64,000 nt of DNA from Methylobacter sp. (lineage in GTDB: Bacteria > Pseudomonadota > Gammaproteobacteria > Methylococcales > Methylomonadaceae). Location of the stretch: contig JAURZV010000098.1 in assembly GCA_030653175.1 (NCBI GenBank), positions 1-64,000 on the forward strand, in the 5' to 3' direction. Of this stretch, positions 56,892-64,000 are shown piece by piece. A program made the translations under genes and the position numbers. The stretch's first letter is position 1; each line of letters opens with the position of its first letter. The notes under the pieces were generated by a model. The model was given only the letters and a program-made list of their open reading frames with translations, was not told the origin of the DNA and made no database searches.

Positions 56892-57998
56892 ATGACAAAA
56901 CCGCCGGGAGCGGATTTGCACCCGCCCGTAGGGTGCCGGGCAGGACAGCCCGGCATGAAACCGGTTGTAGCCGATGCTAACGCCATTGCCCATGCCGCTG
57001 ACTTATTGAGGCAAGGCCGTCTGGTCGCTTTTCCCACCGAGACGGTTTACGGCCTGGGTGCTGACGCCGGCAATCCCGATGCGGTAGCAGGCATATTTAA
57101 AGCGAAAGGTCGGCCGGCCGATCATCCTTTAATTGTGCATATCGCCGATATTGACAGCCTTGGCGATTGGGCAAGCATAGTGCCTGATGCCGCGTTAAAG
57201 CTGGCGGATCGTTTCTGGCCCGGCCCGTTGGCTATGATATTGAACAAAAAATCCGAAGTACCGCTAGCGGTTACCGGCGGCCAGCAAACGGTCGGTTTGC
57301 GCATGCCTGATCATCCGGTAGCGCTGGCCTTGTTAAAAAGCTTTGGTGGCGGTATTGCGGCGCCATCGGCTAATCGCTTTTGCCGGATTAGTCCTACCCA
57401 AGCCATACATGTCAGCGAAGAGCTGGGCGATGCGGTTGACATGATCCTTGATGGGGGTACCTGTCAGGTCGGTGTGGAATCAACCATTATTGATTTAAGC
57501 GGCAGCGGGCCCAGATTACTCAGACCGGGGCATATCACCCGTCAGGAGATTGAAGCCGTTTTACAGACTGAACTCATAATTCCGCCGGCATCAAACGCCG
57601 CGCCAGCTCCCGGCTGGCTTGCGGCATACACACCATCCCTGGCGATATCAGCGGGAATTCGTGCGCCGGGCATGATGGCAGTACATTATGCGCCGATAAC
57701 GCCCGCTATTCGTTGCCCGGCAGAACAGTTACCGGATAGGGTCCGGCAATTGATCGCCGATGGCAAAAGGATTGGCCTGTTGAGCTATCAACTGGAAATA
57801 ACAGAAACCGGCCAAATCCGTGTTTTGCATTTACCTAAACAAGCCCGTGATTATGCCCATCGGCTTTATGCGGCGCTTCGGGAGCTGGATAGCTTGCAGC
57901 TGGATCTGATTCTGGTGGAACAGCCCCCGCAAACAGAGCCATGGCGGGCGATCAATGACCGTTTAAGCAAAGCTGCCGCTACGGCTTGGTTGTTATGA
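56892..57998 (+). CDS. L-threonylcarbamoyladenylate synthase (Sua5 type)
   Basis: About 368 residues from the ATG after gaggaaataat. It makes threonylcarbamoyl-AMP for tRNA t6A37. The YrdC domain has VAFPTETVYGLGADA, KAKGRPADHPLIVHI and SANRFCRISPT, and a Sua5 domain follows (MMAVHYAPITP). Two repeat-derived parts are seen. About 20 N-terminal residues (TKPPGADLHPPVGCRAGQPG) come from a dispersed hairpin, so the family start would be the inner MKPVVADANA. The linker between the two domains holds APAPGWLAAYTPSLAIS from the 51-bp element also found in the P-type ATPase. Confidence 0.9.
   Translation: MTKPPGADLHPPVGCRAGQPGMKPVVADANAIAHAADLLRQGRLVAFPTETVYGLGADAGNPDAVAGIFKAKGRPADHPLIVHIADIDSLGDWASIVPDAALKLADRFWPGPLAMILNKKSEVPLAVTGGQQTVGLRMPDHPVALALLKSFGGGIAAPSANRFCRISPTQAIHVSEELGDAVDMILDGGTCQVGVESTIIDLSGSGPRLLRPGHITRQEIEAVLQTELIIPPASNAAPAPGWLAAYTPSLAISAGIRAPGMMAVHYAPITPAIRCPAEQLPDRVRQLIADGKRIGLLSYQLEITETGQIRVLHLPKQARDYAHRLYAALRELDSLQLDLILVEQPPQTEPWRAINDRLSKAAATAWLL
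57602..57648. repeat. Copy of the 51-bp element inside sua5
   Basis: Shares gcggcatacacaccatccct and flanking bases with the two units at 33500-33601. Here the plus strand is translated; in the ATPase gene the opposite strand is. It lies in the linker between YrdC and Sua5 domains. Confidence 0.8.
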
Positions 57999-58837
57999 AT
58001 ATTTCGGTTGTTATCCCCAGCTACAATCGCCGTGATCTACTCAAACGGACGCTATTATCCGTGTATTCCCAAACCTTATTACCGGCAGAAGTTGTAGTAA
58101 TTGATGACGGTTCAACCGATGATACGGGAATCATGCTCCGCCGGGAATTTCCTCAAGTAAGTTATTACCATCAGGAGAACCTCGGAGTCAGTGCTGCACG
58201 TAATCTTGGCATACAACAAGCGACCGGCGACTGGCTGGCTTTTCTGGATTCCGATGATGAATGGCTGCCTGAAAAGCTGGCGAACCAGAAAGCGGCGCTG
58301 GCGACCAACCCTGAATACAAGGTTTGCCACACCGAAGAAAACTGGATACACAATGGCACTCAGGTTGATGTACCCAAAAAATACGCCAAGACAGGCGGCT
58401 GGATATTTAGCCATTGCTTGCCGTTATGCGCAATGTCGCCGTCTACTGTTCTGATACACCGCTCGGTATTTACGGGCATTGGCCTGTTTGACGTCCAGCT
58501 GCCAGCCTGCGAAGACTATGACCTGTGGCTTAGAATCACAGCAAACTACCCGGTTCTATTGGTTGAACAACCGCAAATAAACAAGCATGGCGGTCATGAA
58601 GATCAGTTATCCCAAACATTCTGGGGCATGGACCGGTTTCGAATCAGCGCCTTGCAAAAAATCATAGCTAGCGGTCAATTGTCTGAGCAAAATCAGCAGG
58701 CGGCGCTAAATATGCTGGTAAAAAAGGCTACTATTTACCTCAATGGTGTTACAAAACGTGGCAAAATAGAGGAAGCAAGCTATTACCGACAGCTTATTAA
58801 GCACTATGCAATAAGTTTGACTGATGTTACGCAATAG
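57995..58837 (+). CDS. Family 2 glycosyltransferase
   Basis: 280 residues; the ATG overlaps the sua5 stop (ATGA). GT-A fold: SVVIPSYNRRDLLKRTLLSV, VVVIDDGSTDDTG and the metal-binding LAFLDSDDEW. It probably transfers a sugar from a nucleotide donor in the cytoplasm. The acceptor domain has PACEDYDLWLRIT, common in cell-surface glycan enzymes. No surface polysaccharide cluster surrounds it, so the acceptor is unknown. Confidence 0.88.
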   Translation: MNISVVIPSYNRRDLLKRTLLSVYSQTLLPAEVVVIDDGSTDDTGIMLRREFPQVSYYHQENLGVSAARNLGIQQATGDWLAFLDSDDEWLPEKLANQKAALATNPEYKVCHTEENWIHNGTQVDVPKKYAKTGGWIFSHCLPLCAMSPSTVLIHRSVFTGIGLFDVQLPACEDYDLWLRITANYPVLLVEQPQINKHGGHEDQLSQTFWGMDRFRISALQKIIASGQLSEQNQQAALNMLVKKATIYLNGVTKRGKIEEASYYRQLIKHYAISLTDVTQ

Positions 58838-59139
58838 CTAAGAATTTTTACCACGAAGACACGAAGTTCACGAAGAAAAAGCTATGGTAACTATTCACCC
58901 TCGCCGGTACTCATTCCCCTACTCTGCGTCACAAAACGTGATGTTTAGAATTGCAAAGCAAGCTTTGAACTCCGGCATCTTTGGTTTTTGGAGTTCAAAG
59001 CTTGCTTTGGCCTTTGCAATGCCAACGAGCTGGAGCATCTATCATTTCACAATGGCTGAAGAGTGTAATCATTAGGAAACGCCCAATAACTTCGTGCTCT
59101 TCGTGTCCTTCGTGGTTTCAATCAATCTGCTTACTTAAG
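58838..59139. other. Intergenic region with nested repeats
   Basis: No gene. An outer element with ends accacgaagacacgaag (near 58850) and cttcgtgtccttcgtggt (near 59097) is interrupted by a family-B-like repeat beginning ggtaactattcaccctcg and carrying gcaaagcaagctttgaactc and ggagttcaaagcttgctttg. The short 3' end separates it from the stop of the SufR-like regulator. Confidence 0.65.
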
Positions 59140-59778
59140 TTATTTGATTCTAAAGCTACAGTTACAATCGCCCTTGGCCATACAACTTAACTGCTCGACT
59201 TCCTTGTCCAGCAACGAGGACATAAGCGCCAGATCGAACTCGCAAATCTCATGATGTTTCTGGGCCAGATCATGATAAATACAATTATATGCCTGCATAT
59301 TCGGCCTTTCAGTTTCGGATTCCATACCCACTTTTACTTGAAAACCAAGATCTGTCATGACCATGACCAGCTCATCAACGCGTTCGGTTAAATTTTTTCC
59401 TTCAAATTTGCCACGCAGCTTATCCGCCAGCTTGCCGCCCAGTTTTTGCATATAGGATTTAAAGCGTTCAGAGCCTATTTCCTGCTGCAAATCGCTAAGA
59501 ATTAATTCTGAAAACCAGGCATATTGTTTGGGAAAATAATTGTTGCCTTTGTCGGTTATGACATAAATAGTCACCGGACGCCCGGCTGTTTTATTGAGGG
59601 TGCTTTTCCTGATATAGCCATCCCGCTCAAGAACAACAAAGTGCTGCTGCACACCTGTTCTGGAAATATCCAGCGCTTTAGCCAGCTCATCAACACTCAA
59701 GCCATTCCTGCTTTCCAGCAAATGTTCAAGTATCTGATGTTGGCGGGAACTTATCTTTTGAAGCATTAGCGGATTCAT
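59140..59778 (-). CDS. SufR-like iron-sulfur HTH regulator
   Basis: 212 residues. The N-terminal winged helix-turn-helix (QHQILEHLLESRNGLSVDEL, ALDISRTGVQQHF) resembles the DeoR/SufR type. The C-terminus has a SufR-like cysteine pattern: NC, 12 residues, C in YNCIYHDLAQKHHEICEF, then LSCMAKGDCNC. It therefore probably binds an Fe-S cluster that could sense NO, oxygen or iron status. It is divergent from the globin-reductase pair at 59.9 kb, with a palindrome in the gap, and is likely to control it. It is probably not SufR proper, since no suf genes are near. Confidence 0.8.
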   Translation of the reverse strand: MNPLMLQKISSRQHQILEHLLESRNGLSVDELAKALDISRTGVQQHFVVLERDGYIRKSTLNKTAGRPVTIYVITDKGNNYFPKQYAWFSELILSDLQQEIGSERFKSYMQKLGGKLADKLRGKFEGKNLTERVDELVMVMTDLGFQVKVGMESETERPNMQAYNCIYHDLAQKHHEICEFDLALMSSLLDKEVEQLSCMAKGDCNCSFRIK

Positions 59779-59833
59779 CCTTTCGTCATGACTTTGTTGT
59801 TAAGCGTGCAGTGAAAATAGCTTATTATGACAC

Positions 59834-59857
59834 ATATAACTTGTAAAAGTTTTATAT
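59834..59857. promoter_or_regulatory. Candidate operator of the SufR-like regulator
   Basis: AACTT-gtaa-AAGTT (59838-59851) with further AT-rich symmetry lies in the divergent gap between the SufR-like gene and the first globin gene. It is the clearest palindrome there, but assignment to this regulator is inference. Confidence 0.45.
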
Positions 59858-59946
59858 AGCAAAAAATCGTCTGCTGTTATAAACTCTTCCATGAGCATAT
59901 TTGCTTAAAATAAGAATAATTATCCTACACAATACTGGAGACAATA

Positions 59947-60339
59947 ATGAGCGATTCACAAGAAACAACTTCAAGCCAAACACTCTATGAAAAAATCGGC
60001 GGCGAAGCGGCTGTTAATGCTGCTGTAGATATTTTTTATCGTAAAGTGCTGGCGGATTACCGCATTAACCGTTTTTTCGACAATTCCGACATGGAAAAAC
60101 AAGCCGCCAAACAAAAAGCCTTTTTGACCATGGCATTCGGCGGCCCAAATAATTATAGCGGTCAAGACATGCGTAATGCTCATGCACATCTTGTCAAAAT
60201 GGGCTTAAATGCAAGTCATTTTGATGCCGTAATGGAGCATCTCGGTGCAACGTTAACCGAGTTGAATGTACCGCAAGAACTGATCGCTCAAGCTGCAGCC
60301 ATTGCAGAAAGCACACGCAATGACGTTTTGGGCAAATAA
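59947..60339 (+). CDS. Group I truncated hemoglobin (GlbN-like), copy 1
   Basis: 130 residues. 2-on-2 globin. B10 Tyr is Tyr31 (DIFYRKVL), the E-helix reads KQKAFLTMAFGGP, and the proximal His is His79 in RNAHAHLV by alignment with cyanobacterial GlbN. The C-terminal part (HFDAVMEHLGATLTELNVPQ) is very GlbN-like. Such globins oxidise NO to nitrate or carry oxygen and need a reductase. The gene 13-22 bp downstream encodes one. A ribosome site (ctggagacaata) precedes the ATG. Confidence 0.92.
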   Translation: MSDSQETTSSQTLYEKIGGEAAVNAAVDIFYRKVLADYRINRFFDNSDMEKQAAKQKAFLTMAFGGPNNYSGQDMRNAHAHLVKMGLNASHFDAVMEHLGATLTELNVPQELIAQAAAIAESTRNDVLGK

Positions 60340-60360
60340 CTGAAATACCAGGTGGAGACC

Positions 60361-61338
60361 ATGCGAAGCATAACTATTGGCGAATCAACATTTTCCTGTC
60401 AACCGGATGAGACTGTATTGGAAACCCTGTTAAGGGAAAACGTACAGGTGCCTAACGGTTGTCGTCAAGGTCTTTGCCAAGCCTGCATGATGCGCAGTCT
60501 TGATAACTCTCCACCTGTCTTGGCCCAAGTCGGTCTTAAAGATACCTTGCAAAAGCAGAACTACTTTCTGGCTTGTGTTTGTCATCCTGAACAGGATATG
60601 ACCGTTGCCTTGCCCAACCGGCAAGGCGCTTCGATTGAAGCCGTCGTTATCAAAAAACAGCTGTTGACGCCCGATATTGTACAGTTGGTTTTGGAATACC
60701 AAAGCCCGTTTAATTTTTTCGCCGGTCAGTTTGTTAATTTAAAACGACCCGATGGTTTAACCCGCAGTTATTCGATTGCGAATATCCCGCAGCACGAAAA
60801 CATCCTGGAATTTCATATTCGTCGTTTACCGAACGGTCAATTCAGCAGTTGGGTATATGATGAATTGGAGTTAGGCGCTCAATTAACCATTTCAGAAGCG
60901 CAAGGTTCTTGCCATTATCTGCCCGGACGTGCAGAGCAGCCCTTGATGCTGGTCGGAACCGGCAGCGGCCTGGCGCCGCTTTACGGCATTATTGCCGATG
61001 CTTTGGCGCAAGAGCACTCGGGGCCCATCCACTTGTTTCACGGCAGCCGCGATCTTAACGGCCTGTATTTTATTGATGAAATGCATGAACTTGCCGAGAA
61101 ATTTGATAATTTTCATTACACACCCTGTCTTTCAGGGGAAGATATTGAATCGGATCATATCCAAGGCCGCGCTCACGACATTGCCTTATCATCCACTGAA
61201 ACCTTAAACGGATGGCGCGTTTTCCTGTGCGGTCACCCGGAAATGGTCAATCAGACCAAAAGAATGGCGTTCATGAAAGGCGCGTCTATCGGCGATATTT
61301 ACGCCGACGCGTTTCATGTTATCCAAGCTGAAAAATAA
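60361..61338 (+). CDS. 2Fe-2S/FAD NADH reductase, copy 1
   Basis: 325 residues from the ATG reading MRSITIGESTF; a GTG lies three codons upstream. The plant-type ferredoxin domain has ligands Cys34, Cys39, Cys42 and Cys72. The FAD domain shows RSYSIANIP. The NAD domain shows GTGSGLAPLYGI, and CGHPEMV lies near the end. The domain order is that of MmoC-like oxygenase reductases, but no oxygenase is present. Placed directly after a truncated globin it probably reduces it, making a split version of flavohemoglobin. Confidence 0.9.
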   Translation: MRSITIGESTFSCQPDETVLETLLRENVQVPNGCRQGLCQACMMRSLDNSPPVLAQVGLKDTLQKQNYFLACVCHPEQDMTVALPNRQGASIEAVVIKKQLLTPDIVQLVLEYQSPFNFFAGQFVNLKRPDGLTRSYSIANIPQHENILEFHIRRLPNGQFSSWVYDELELGAQLTISEAQGSCHYLPGRAEQPLMLVGTGSGLAPLYGIIADALAQEHSGPIHLFHGSRDLNGLYFIDEMHELAEKFDNFHYTPCLSGEDIESDHIQGRAHDIALSSTETLNGWRVFLCGHPEMVNQTKRMAFMKGASIGDIYADAFHVIQAEK

Positions 61339-61484
61339 ACCTCACTCAAACTTCCCCTTATGCGCTGCAATTGCTATTCAACGCAATGGCGGCGTATTTC
61401 TATTTGTTTGCCGAGCTTTATGACGAACAGTTAGCAATCACCCGCTTGTTATGAGACTGCAATCGCTTTTTAAGGAGACTGACT
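61339..61484. other. Gap between reductase 1 and MOSC remnant
   Basis: A short plus-strand frame from 61387 reads MAAYFYLFAELYDEQLAITR and stops soon after. It is not recognised. Otherwise nothing is seen; no terminator could be identified for the first globin operon. Confidence 0.35.
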
Positions 61485-61805
61485 TTATATCGCGGCAGCA
61501 ATTCTCTTACGACCTTTCTCATCCAGCGCTTCATTGACTAAAACAGCGCCTTCCCCAAGCTGATGCATAATCTAAGCGCCTTATAATCAAACCGAAGCTG
61601 AAGGCGTGCTATGCCGGGCGTGTTCACCAATGCAATGAACTCGTGTTTTTTACTCCAGGCATCATCCATCGCGCCTGAATTCGCAAAGCGAATACCGAAC
61701 CCTGTCGCCGGCGATTCGCCCTTCATCAAGGACATCTACCACTTCACACGTTTCAGGTGTGAAGCCCTTTACTGGATAACGATATAAGACAACGACTTGA
61801 GGCAT
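61485..61805 (-). pseudogene. MOSC-domain protein remnant
   Basis: Reading across three frames gives MPQVVVLYRYPVKGFTPETC and GRIAGDRV (from 61805), then FGIRFANSGAMDDAWSKKHE and ALVNTPGIARLQLRFD in the next frame, then EGAVLVNEALDEKGRKRIAA and a stop at 61485. This is the N-terminal part of a MOSC-type molybdenum-cofactor-related protein, as remembered from the family pattern. Two frameshifts and loss of the rest show it is dead. It lies between the two globin-reductase pairs. Confidence 0.65.
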
Positions 61806-61954
61806 AAGACAATCTCCATCTGTAAGCATTTGCAGAAACAGCCCAGTATTCTCCAGTGAGAGGTATTACATCAGCTTGGCTTAGAGCGCTTGAAGGCAGT
61901 TCGGTGCCGGACAAGCATCCGATAGAATGACGAAAATCCTGCAATGGACTTTTA
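61806..61954. other. Unassigned spacer after the second reductase gene
   Basis: No credible gene. A minus-strand frame reads through with DFRHSIGCLSGTELPSS but cannot be tied to a family. It may be part of the same decayed region as the MOSC remnant. Confidence 0.3.
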
Positions 61955-62935
61955 TTAGGAAGACTGACTGACATTGAACGCATCGGCATAAATATCCTTC
62001 ATAGAGGCCCCCGCCATAAAGGCTTTCTTCTTGGCCGCTTTAACCATATCCGGATGCCCGCAGAGAAACATGCGCCAGTTCTTGAGATTGGGAATCTGCT
62101 GAAAGGCCACGTCATCGGCCCGTCCTGAGGCAAAGCCGTGGGGCGCCTCCCCGCCGGAAAGGCAGGGTACATAATTGAAATTCGGATATTGCTCAACCAG
62201 ATCGCGCAATTCGCCGGTCAAATAGAGTCCGTTCAGATCGCGGCTGCCGTGAAACAAATGGATAGGGCCGGTGTGGTTCTGACTGAGAGCATCGCGGACG
62301 ATACCGTAGAGAGGCGCAAGCCCGGAGCCTGTGCCGATGAGAACCAAACCCTGCTCGGTATTGCCGGGTATGTAAAAGCAGTCGCCGCCGGGGCCGCGAA
62401 TCTCGACGGTCTCGCCGGGACGCAATTCCTCATGTATCCAGCCGCTTACCCGACCTTGCGGCAGTCGGCGGACATGGAGGTGAAGATGATCATCTTCATG
62501 CGGCACGCTGGCAAGCGAGTAACTGCGACCAAGCGACTGGTCTCGAAAAAGATTTATGAATTGCCCGGCCCTGTAATCGATGGGCGCGTGGCATTCGAGC
62601 TCGACATGCATGATTTCCGAATTGAGTAATTTCAAGCTTTTGACGGTAGCCGGAATAACCGCCTGGACATCATCGTCATTCGGCAGGGCAACTTCGAGGT
62701 CTGCGGTGGGATGGCAAATACAAGCGAGAAAATAGTTTTGAAGCTTCAGAGTATCCTTCAAGCCATTTTGCGAATTTTCAGGAGGCGTGCCTCCAGTGGC
62801 GCGCATCAGACAGGTCTGACAGACCCCGTTGCGACAGGAAAAAGGAATGGGCACACCGCGGCCGGTCAAACAATCCAGAACGGATTGGTTTTCACCCAGT
62901 TCGAAGTTGTCTTTTGCGTAACGAATATTAACCAT
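61955..62935 (-). CDS. 2Fe-2S/FAD NADH reductase, copy 2
   Basis: 326 residues, a paralogue of the protein at 60361-61338 along its whole length. 2Fe-2S ligands are Cys34, Cys39, Cys42 and Cys72, at identical positions. FAD motif RSYSLASVP, NAD motif GTGSGLAPLYGI, and CGHPDMV near the end. It follows the second globin gene after 29 bp and probably reduces it. It is more GC-rich than copy 1, so the two pairs have diverged for a long time or have different histories. Confidence 0.9.
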   Translation of the reverse strand: MVNIRYAKDNFELGENQSVLDCLTGRGVPIPFSCRNGVCQTCLMRATGGTPPENSQNGLKDTLKLQNYFLACICHPTADLEVALPNDDDVQAVIPATVKSLKLLNSEIMHVELECHAPIDYRAGQFINLFRDQSLGRSYSLASVPHEDDHLHLHVRRLPQGRVSGWIHEELRPGETVEIRGPGGDCFYIPGNTEQGLVLIGTGSGLAPLYGIVRDALSQNHTGPIHLFHGSRDLNGLYLTGELRDLVEQYPNFNYVPCLSGGEAPHGFASGRADDVAFQQIPNLKNWRMFLCGHPDMVKAAKKKAFMAGASMKDIYADAFNVSQSS

Positions 62936-62964
62936 GGCGGCACACTTGTTTCAAAGATGGAAAA

Positions 62965-63339
62965 TTAACGGCCCAGCACGTCGTTGCGTGTGCTTTCGGC
63001 GATGGCGGCAACCTGAGCGATCAACTCCTCACTTACGTTCAACTCGCGGAGGGTTGCACCGAGATCTTCTATCACGGCATCGACATGGGAGTCATTCAGG
63101 CCGCGCTCGACCAGATGGGCGTGCCCACGACGCATATCGAGGCCGCTGTAATTATGCGGTCCGCCGAAAGCCATGGTCAGGAATGATTTTTGTTTGGCGG
63201 CCTGAGTCTCCATATCCACGCCTTCGAAAAAGGAGCTGATGCGGTCATCGCTCAACACCTTGCGGTAAAAAATATCAACGGCGGCATTAACAGCGGCTTC
63301 TCCGCCCAATTTCTCGTATAAAGATTGTTGTTGCGACAT
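62965..63339 (-). CDS. Group I truncated hemoglobin (GlbN-like), copy 2
   Basis: 124 residues from the ATG reading MSQQQSLYEKLGG, preceded by ggagaaaaat. A frame extending to 63384 would run into the NsrR operator and is not the start. B10 Tyr25 and proximal His73 (RRGHAHLV) match copy 1, as do FLTMAFGGP and AAIAESTRNDVLG. The promoter region carries two NsrR-type sites and the nsrR gene is divergent, so expression is very likely induced by NO. This supports NO dioxygenation over simple oxygen transport. Confidence 0.92.
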   Translation of the reverse strand: MSQQQSLYEKLGGEAAVNAAVDIFYRKVLSDDRISSFFEGVDMETQAAKQKSFLTMAFGGPHNYSGLDMRRGHAHLVERGLNDSHVDAVIEDLGATLRELNVSEELIAQVAAIAESTRNDVLGR

Positions 63340-63360
63340 ATTTTTCTCCAAATAATTAAA

Positions 63361-63381
63361 AAGGTGTTTAAAATACATCTT
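63361..63381. promoter_or_regulatory. Secondary NsrR-type site
   Basis: AAGGTGTTTA-AAATACATCTT: the right half agrees with the NsrR half-site AAATGCATCTT in 10 of 11 bases, the left half is weaker. It lies 21 bp upstream of the copy-2 globin start codon, where binding would block transcription. Confidence 0.5.
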
Positions 63382-63423
63382 CAATAGCCCTAACTCTCAG
63401 GGCCTTTGCCAAGGCGCAACAAT

Positions 63424-63446
63424 AAGATGCATTTAGGATGCATCTT
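63424..63446. promoter_or_regulatory. NsrR operator
   Basis: AAGATGCATTT-a-GGATGCATCTT is an almost perfect match to the 11-1-11 NsrR consensus, and the symmetry extends three bases further on each side. It lies in the divergent gap between the copy-2 globin gene and nsrR, so it could regulate both. Confidence 0.8.
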
Positions 63447-63533
63447 ATTGTGCGATTATTAAACCGTCAAGACCTATCTTTTAATTTTCAAGATATAAGC
63501 TAAAAGACAGGCGACTTTGAAGGAGTATTCAAT

Positions 63534-63989
63534 ATGCAACTTACGCAGTTCACGGATCTTTCACTGCGCCTGCTGATTTATCTTGCCCGCCTGCCTGAAC
63601 CGGGTATGGCGACAATTCAAGAGATCGCCGAGTATCATCAAATTTCCCGCAACCATCTGGTGAAAGTGGCGAACAGCCTGGCCAATCAGGGATTTATTAT
63701 GACGACCCGGGGCAAGGGCGGCGGCATCCAGTTGGCCCGACCCGCGTATACAATAGGTGTGGGCGAAGTGGTGCGTCGGACTGAACTTAACATGAATCTG
63801 GTAGAGTGCTTCGATGCCCCGACCAATCAGTGCCGTCTGATCCGCAACTGCTTCCTCAAGGCTACTTTATATGAAGCGCAACGTGCATTTATGACTGTGC
63901 TGGACAAATACACGTTAGCTGATGCGGCCGGTTTCGGCTCCAACGTCGGCCTGTCGGCGTTGTCTGGAGATAAACCGCAAACCATCTGA
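63534..63989 (+). CDS. nsrR: NO-sensing Rrf2 regulator NsrR
   Basis: 151 residues. Rrf2-type winged helix (TIQEIAEYHQISRNHLVKVA) and wing GKGGGIQLARP. Cluster ligands Cys92, Cys100 and Cys106 (VECFDAPTNQC, then RLIRNC) are present, and Asp8 (QFTDLS), the fourth ligand known from the Streptomyces protein, is also there. VLDKYTLADA near the end is typical of NsrR. NO destroys the cluster and lifts repression. Ribosome site gaaggag precedes the ATG. It is divergent from the second globin-reductase pair. Confidence 0.93.
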   Translation: MQLTQFTDLSLRLLIYLARLPEPGMATIQEIAEYHQISRNHLVKVANSLANQGFIMTTRGKGGGIQLARPAYTIGVGEVVRRTELNMNLVECFDAPTNQCRLIRNCFLKATLYEAQRAFMTVLDKYTLADAAGFGSNVGLSALSGDKPQTI

Positions 63990-64000
63990 CGCGGAATGGA

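Noticed and set aside
60361-62935. Reductases as MmoC of soluble methane monooxygenase
   Set aside because: Domain order is alike, but no mmoX, Y, B, Z or D genes are present and both reductases follow globin genes.
63340-63384. Upstream start for the copy-2 globin
   Set aside because: The extra codons overlap the NsrR-type site and lack a ribosome site. The inner ATG has ggagaaaaat before it and matches the family start.

Overview
This 64 kb window is bacterial chromosome, dense in genes and almost certainly gammaproteobacterial. Gene order and family content (atpIBEFHAGDC beside parB-parA-rsmG-mnmG, a K+-insensitive type H+-pyrophosphatase, two-subunit pyruvate carboxylase, NsrR and GlbN-type truncated globins) would fit a methanotroph of the Methylococcales. 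That placement is inference; no methane oxidation gene lies in the window.

Layout. 0.1-8.4 kb: an Rhs polymorphic-toxin locus on the minus strand. It has one full-length Sec-type Rhs protein with an ankyrin-type putative immunity gene, then a displaced Rhs core/tip with its putative immunity gene, then an orphan tip with a third. 8.9-24.6 kb: a minus-strand housekeeping block (mnmG, rsmG, parA, a decayed parB copy, parB, the ATP synthase operon, glmU, glmS, a DUF2058 gene). 24.6-26.2 kb: a small ribosome-rescue-like gene whose terminator lies inside its reading frame, then a P-type ATPase pseudogene. 26.4-37.2 kb: a UPF0182 membrane protein, a lipoprotein hydrolase, hppA, a class II P-type ATPase and a frameshifted DUF2459 gene. 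37.4-44.2 kb: a tripartite TolC/HlyD/ABC export operon whose ABC subunit has a degenerate nucleotide-binding domain, then marC and small membrane proteins. 44.7-50.1 kb: murF, bioD, cysD without cysN, a DUF6671 protein and a DUF2490 protein. 50.2-56.8 kb: carbonic anhydrase plus SulP transporter, divergent from a TetR regulator with an operator between them, then pycA and pycB. Together these could supply bicarbonate and fix it into oxaloacetate. 56.9-58.8 kb: a Sua5-type protein and a glycosyltransferase. 59.1-64.0 kb: two truncated-globin/FAD-2Fe-2S-reductase pairs in opposite orientation, one beside a SufR-like regulator and the other beside nsrR and a near-ideal NsrR operator. This looks like a duplicated two-component nitric oxide defence system.

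The second theme is repeats. Many gaps hold palindromic or MITE-like elements, some nested. Three insertions of elements with GTAACTACTC-type ends are bounded by perfect 8-bp target duplications, and two of these fall exactly on gene stop codons. Other short repeats lie inside coding sequences (glmU, the P-type ATPase, sua5, the tolC-like gene), adding peptides in frame; one element is read on opposite strands in two proteins. No rRNA, tRNA or CRISPR array was recognised.
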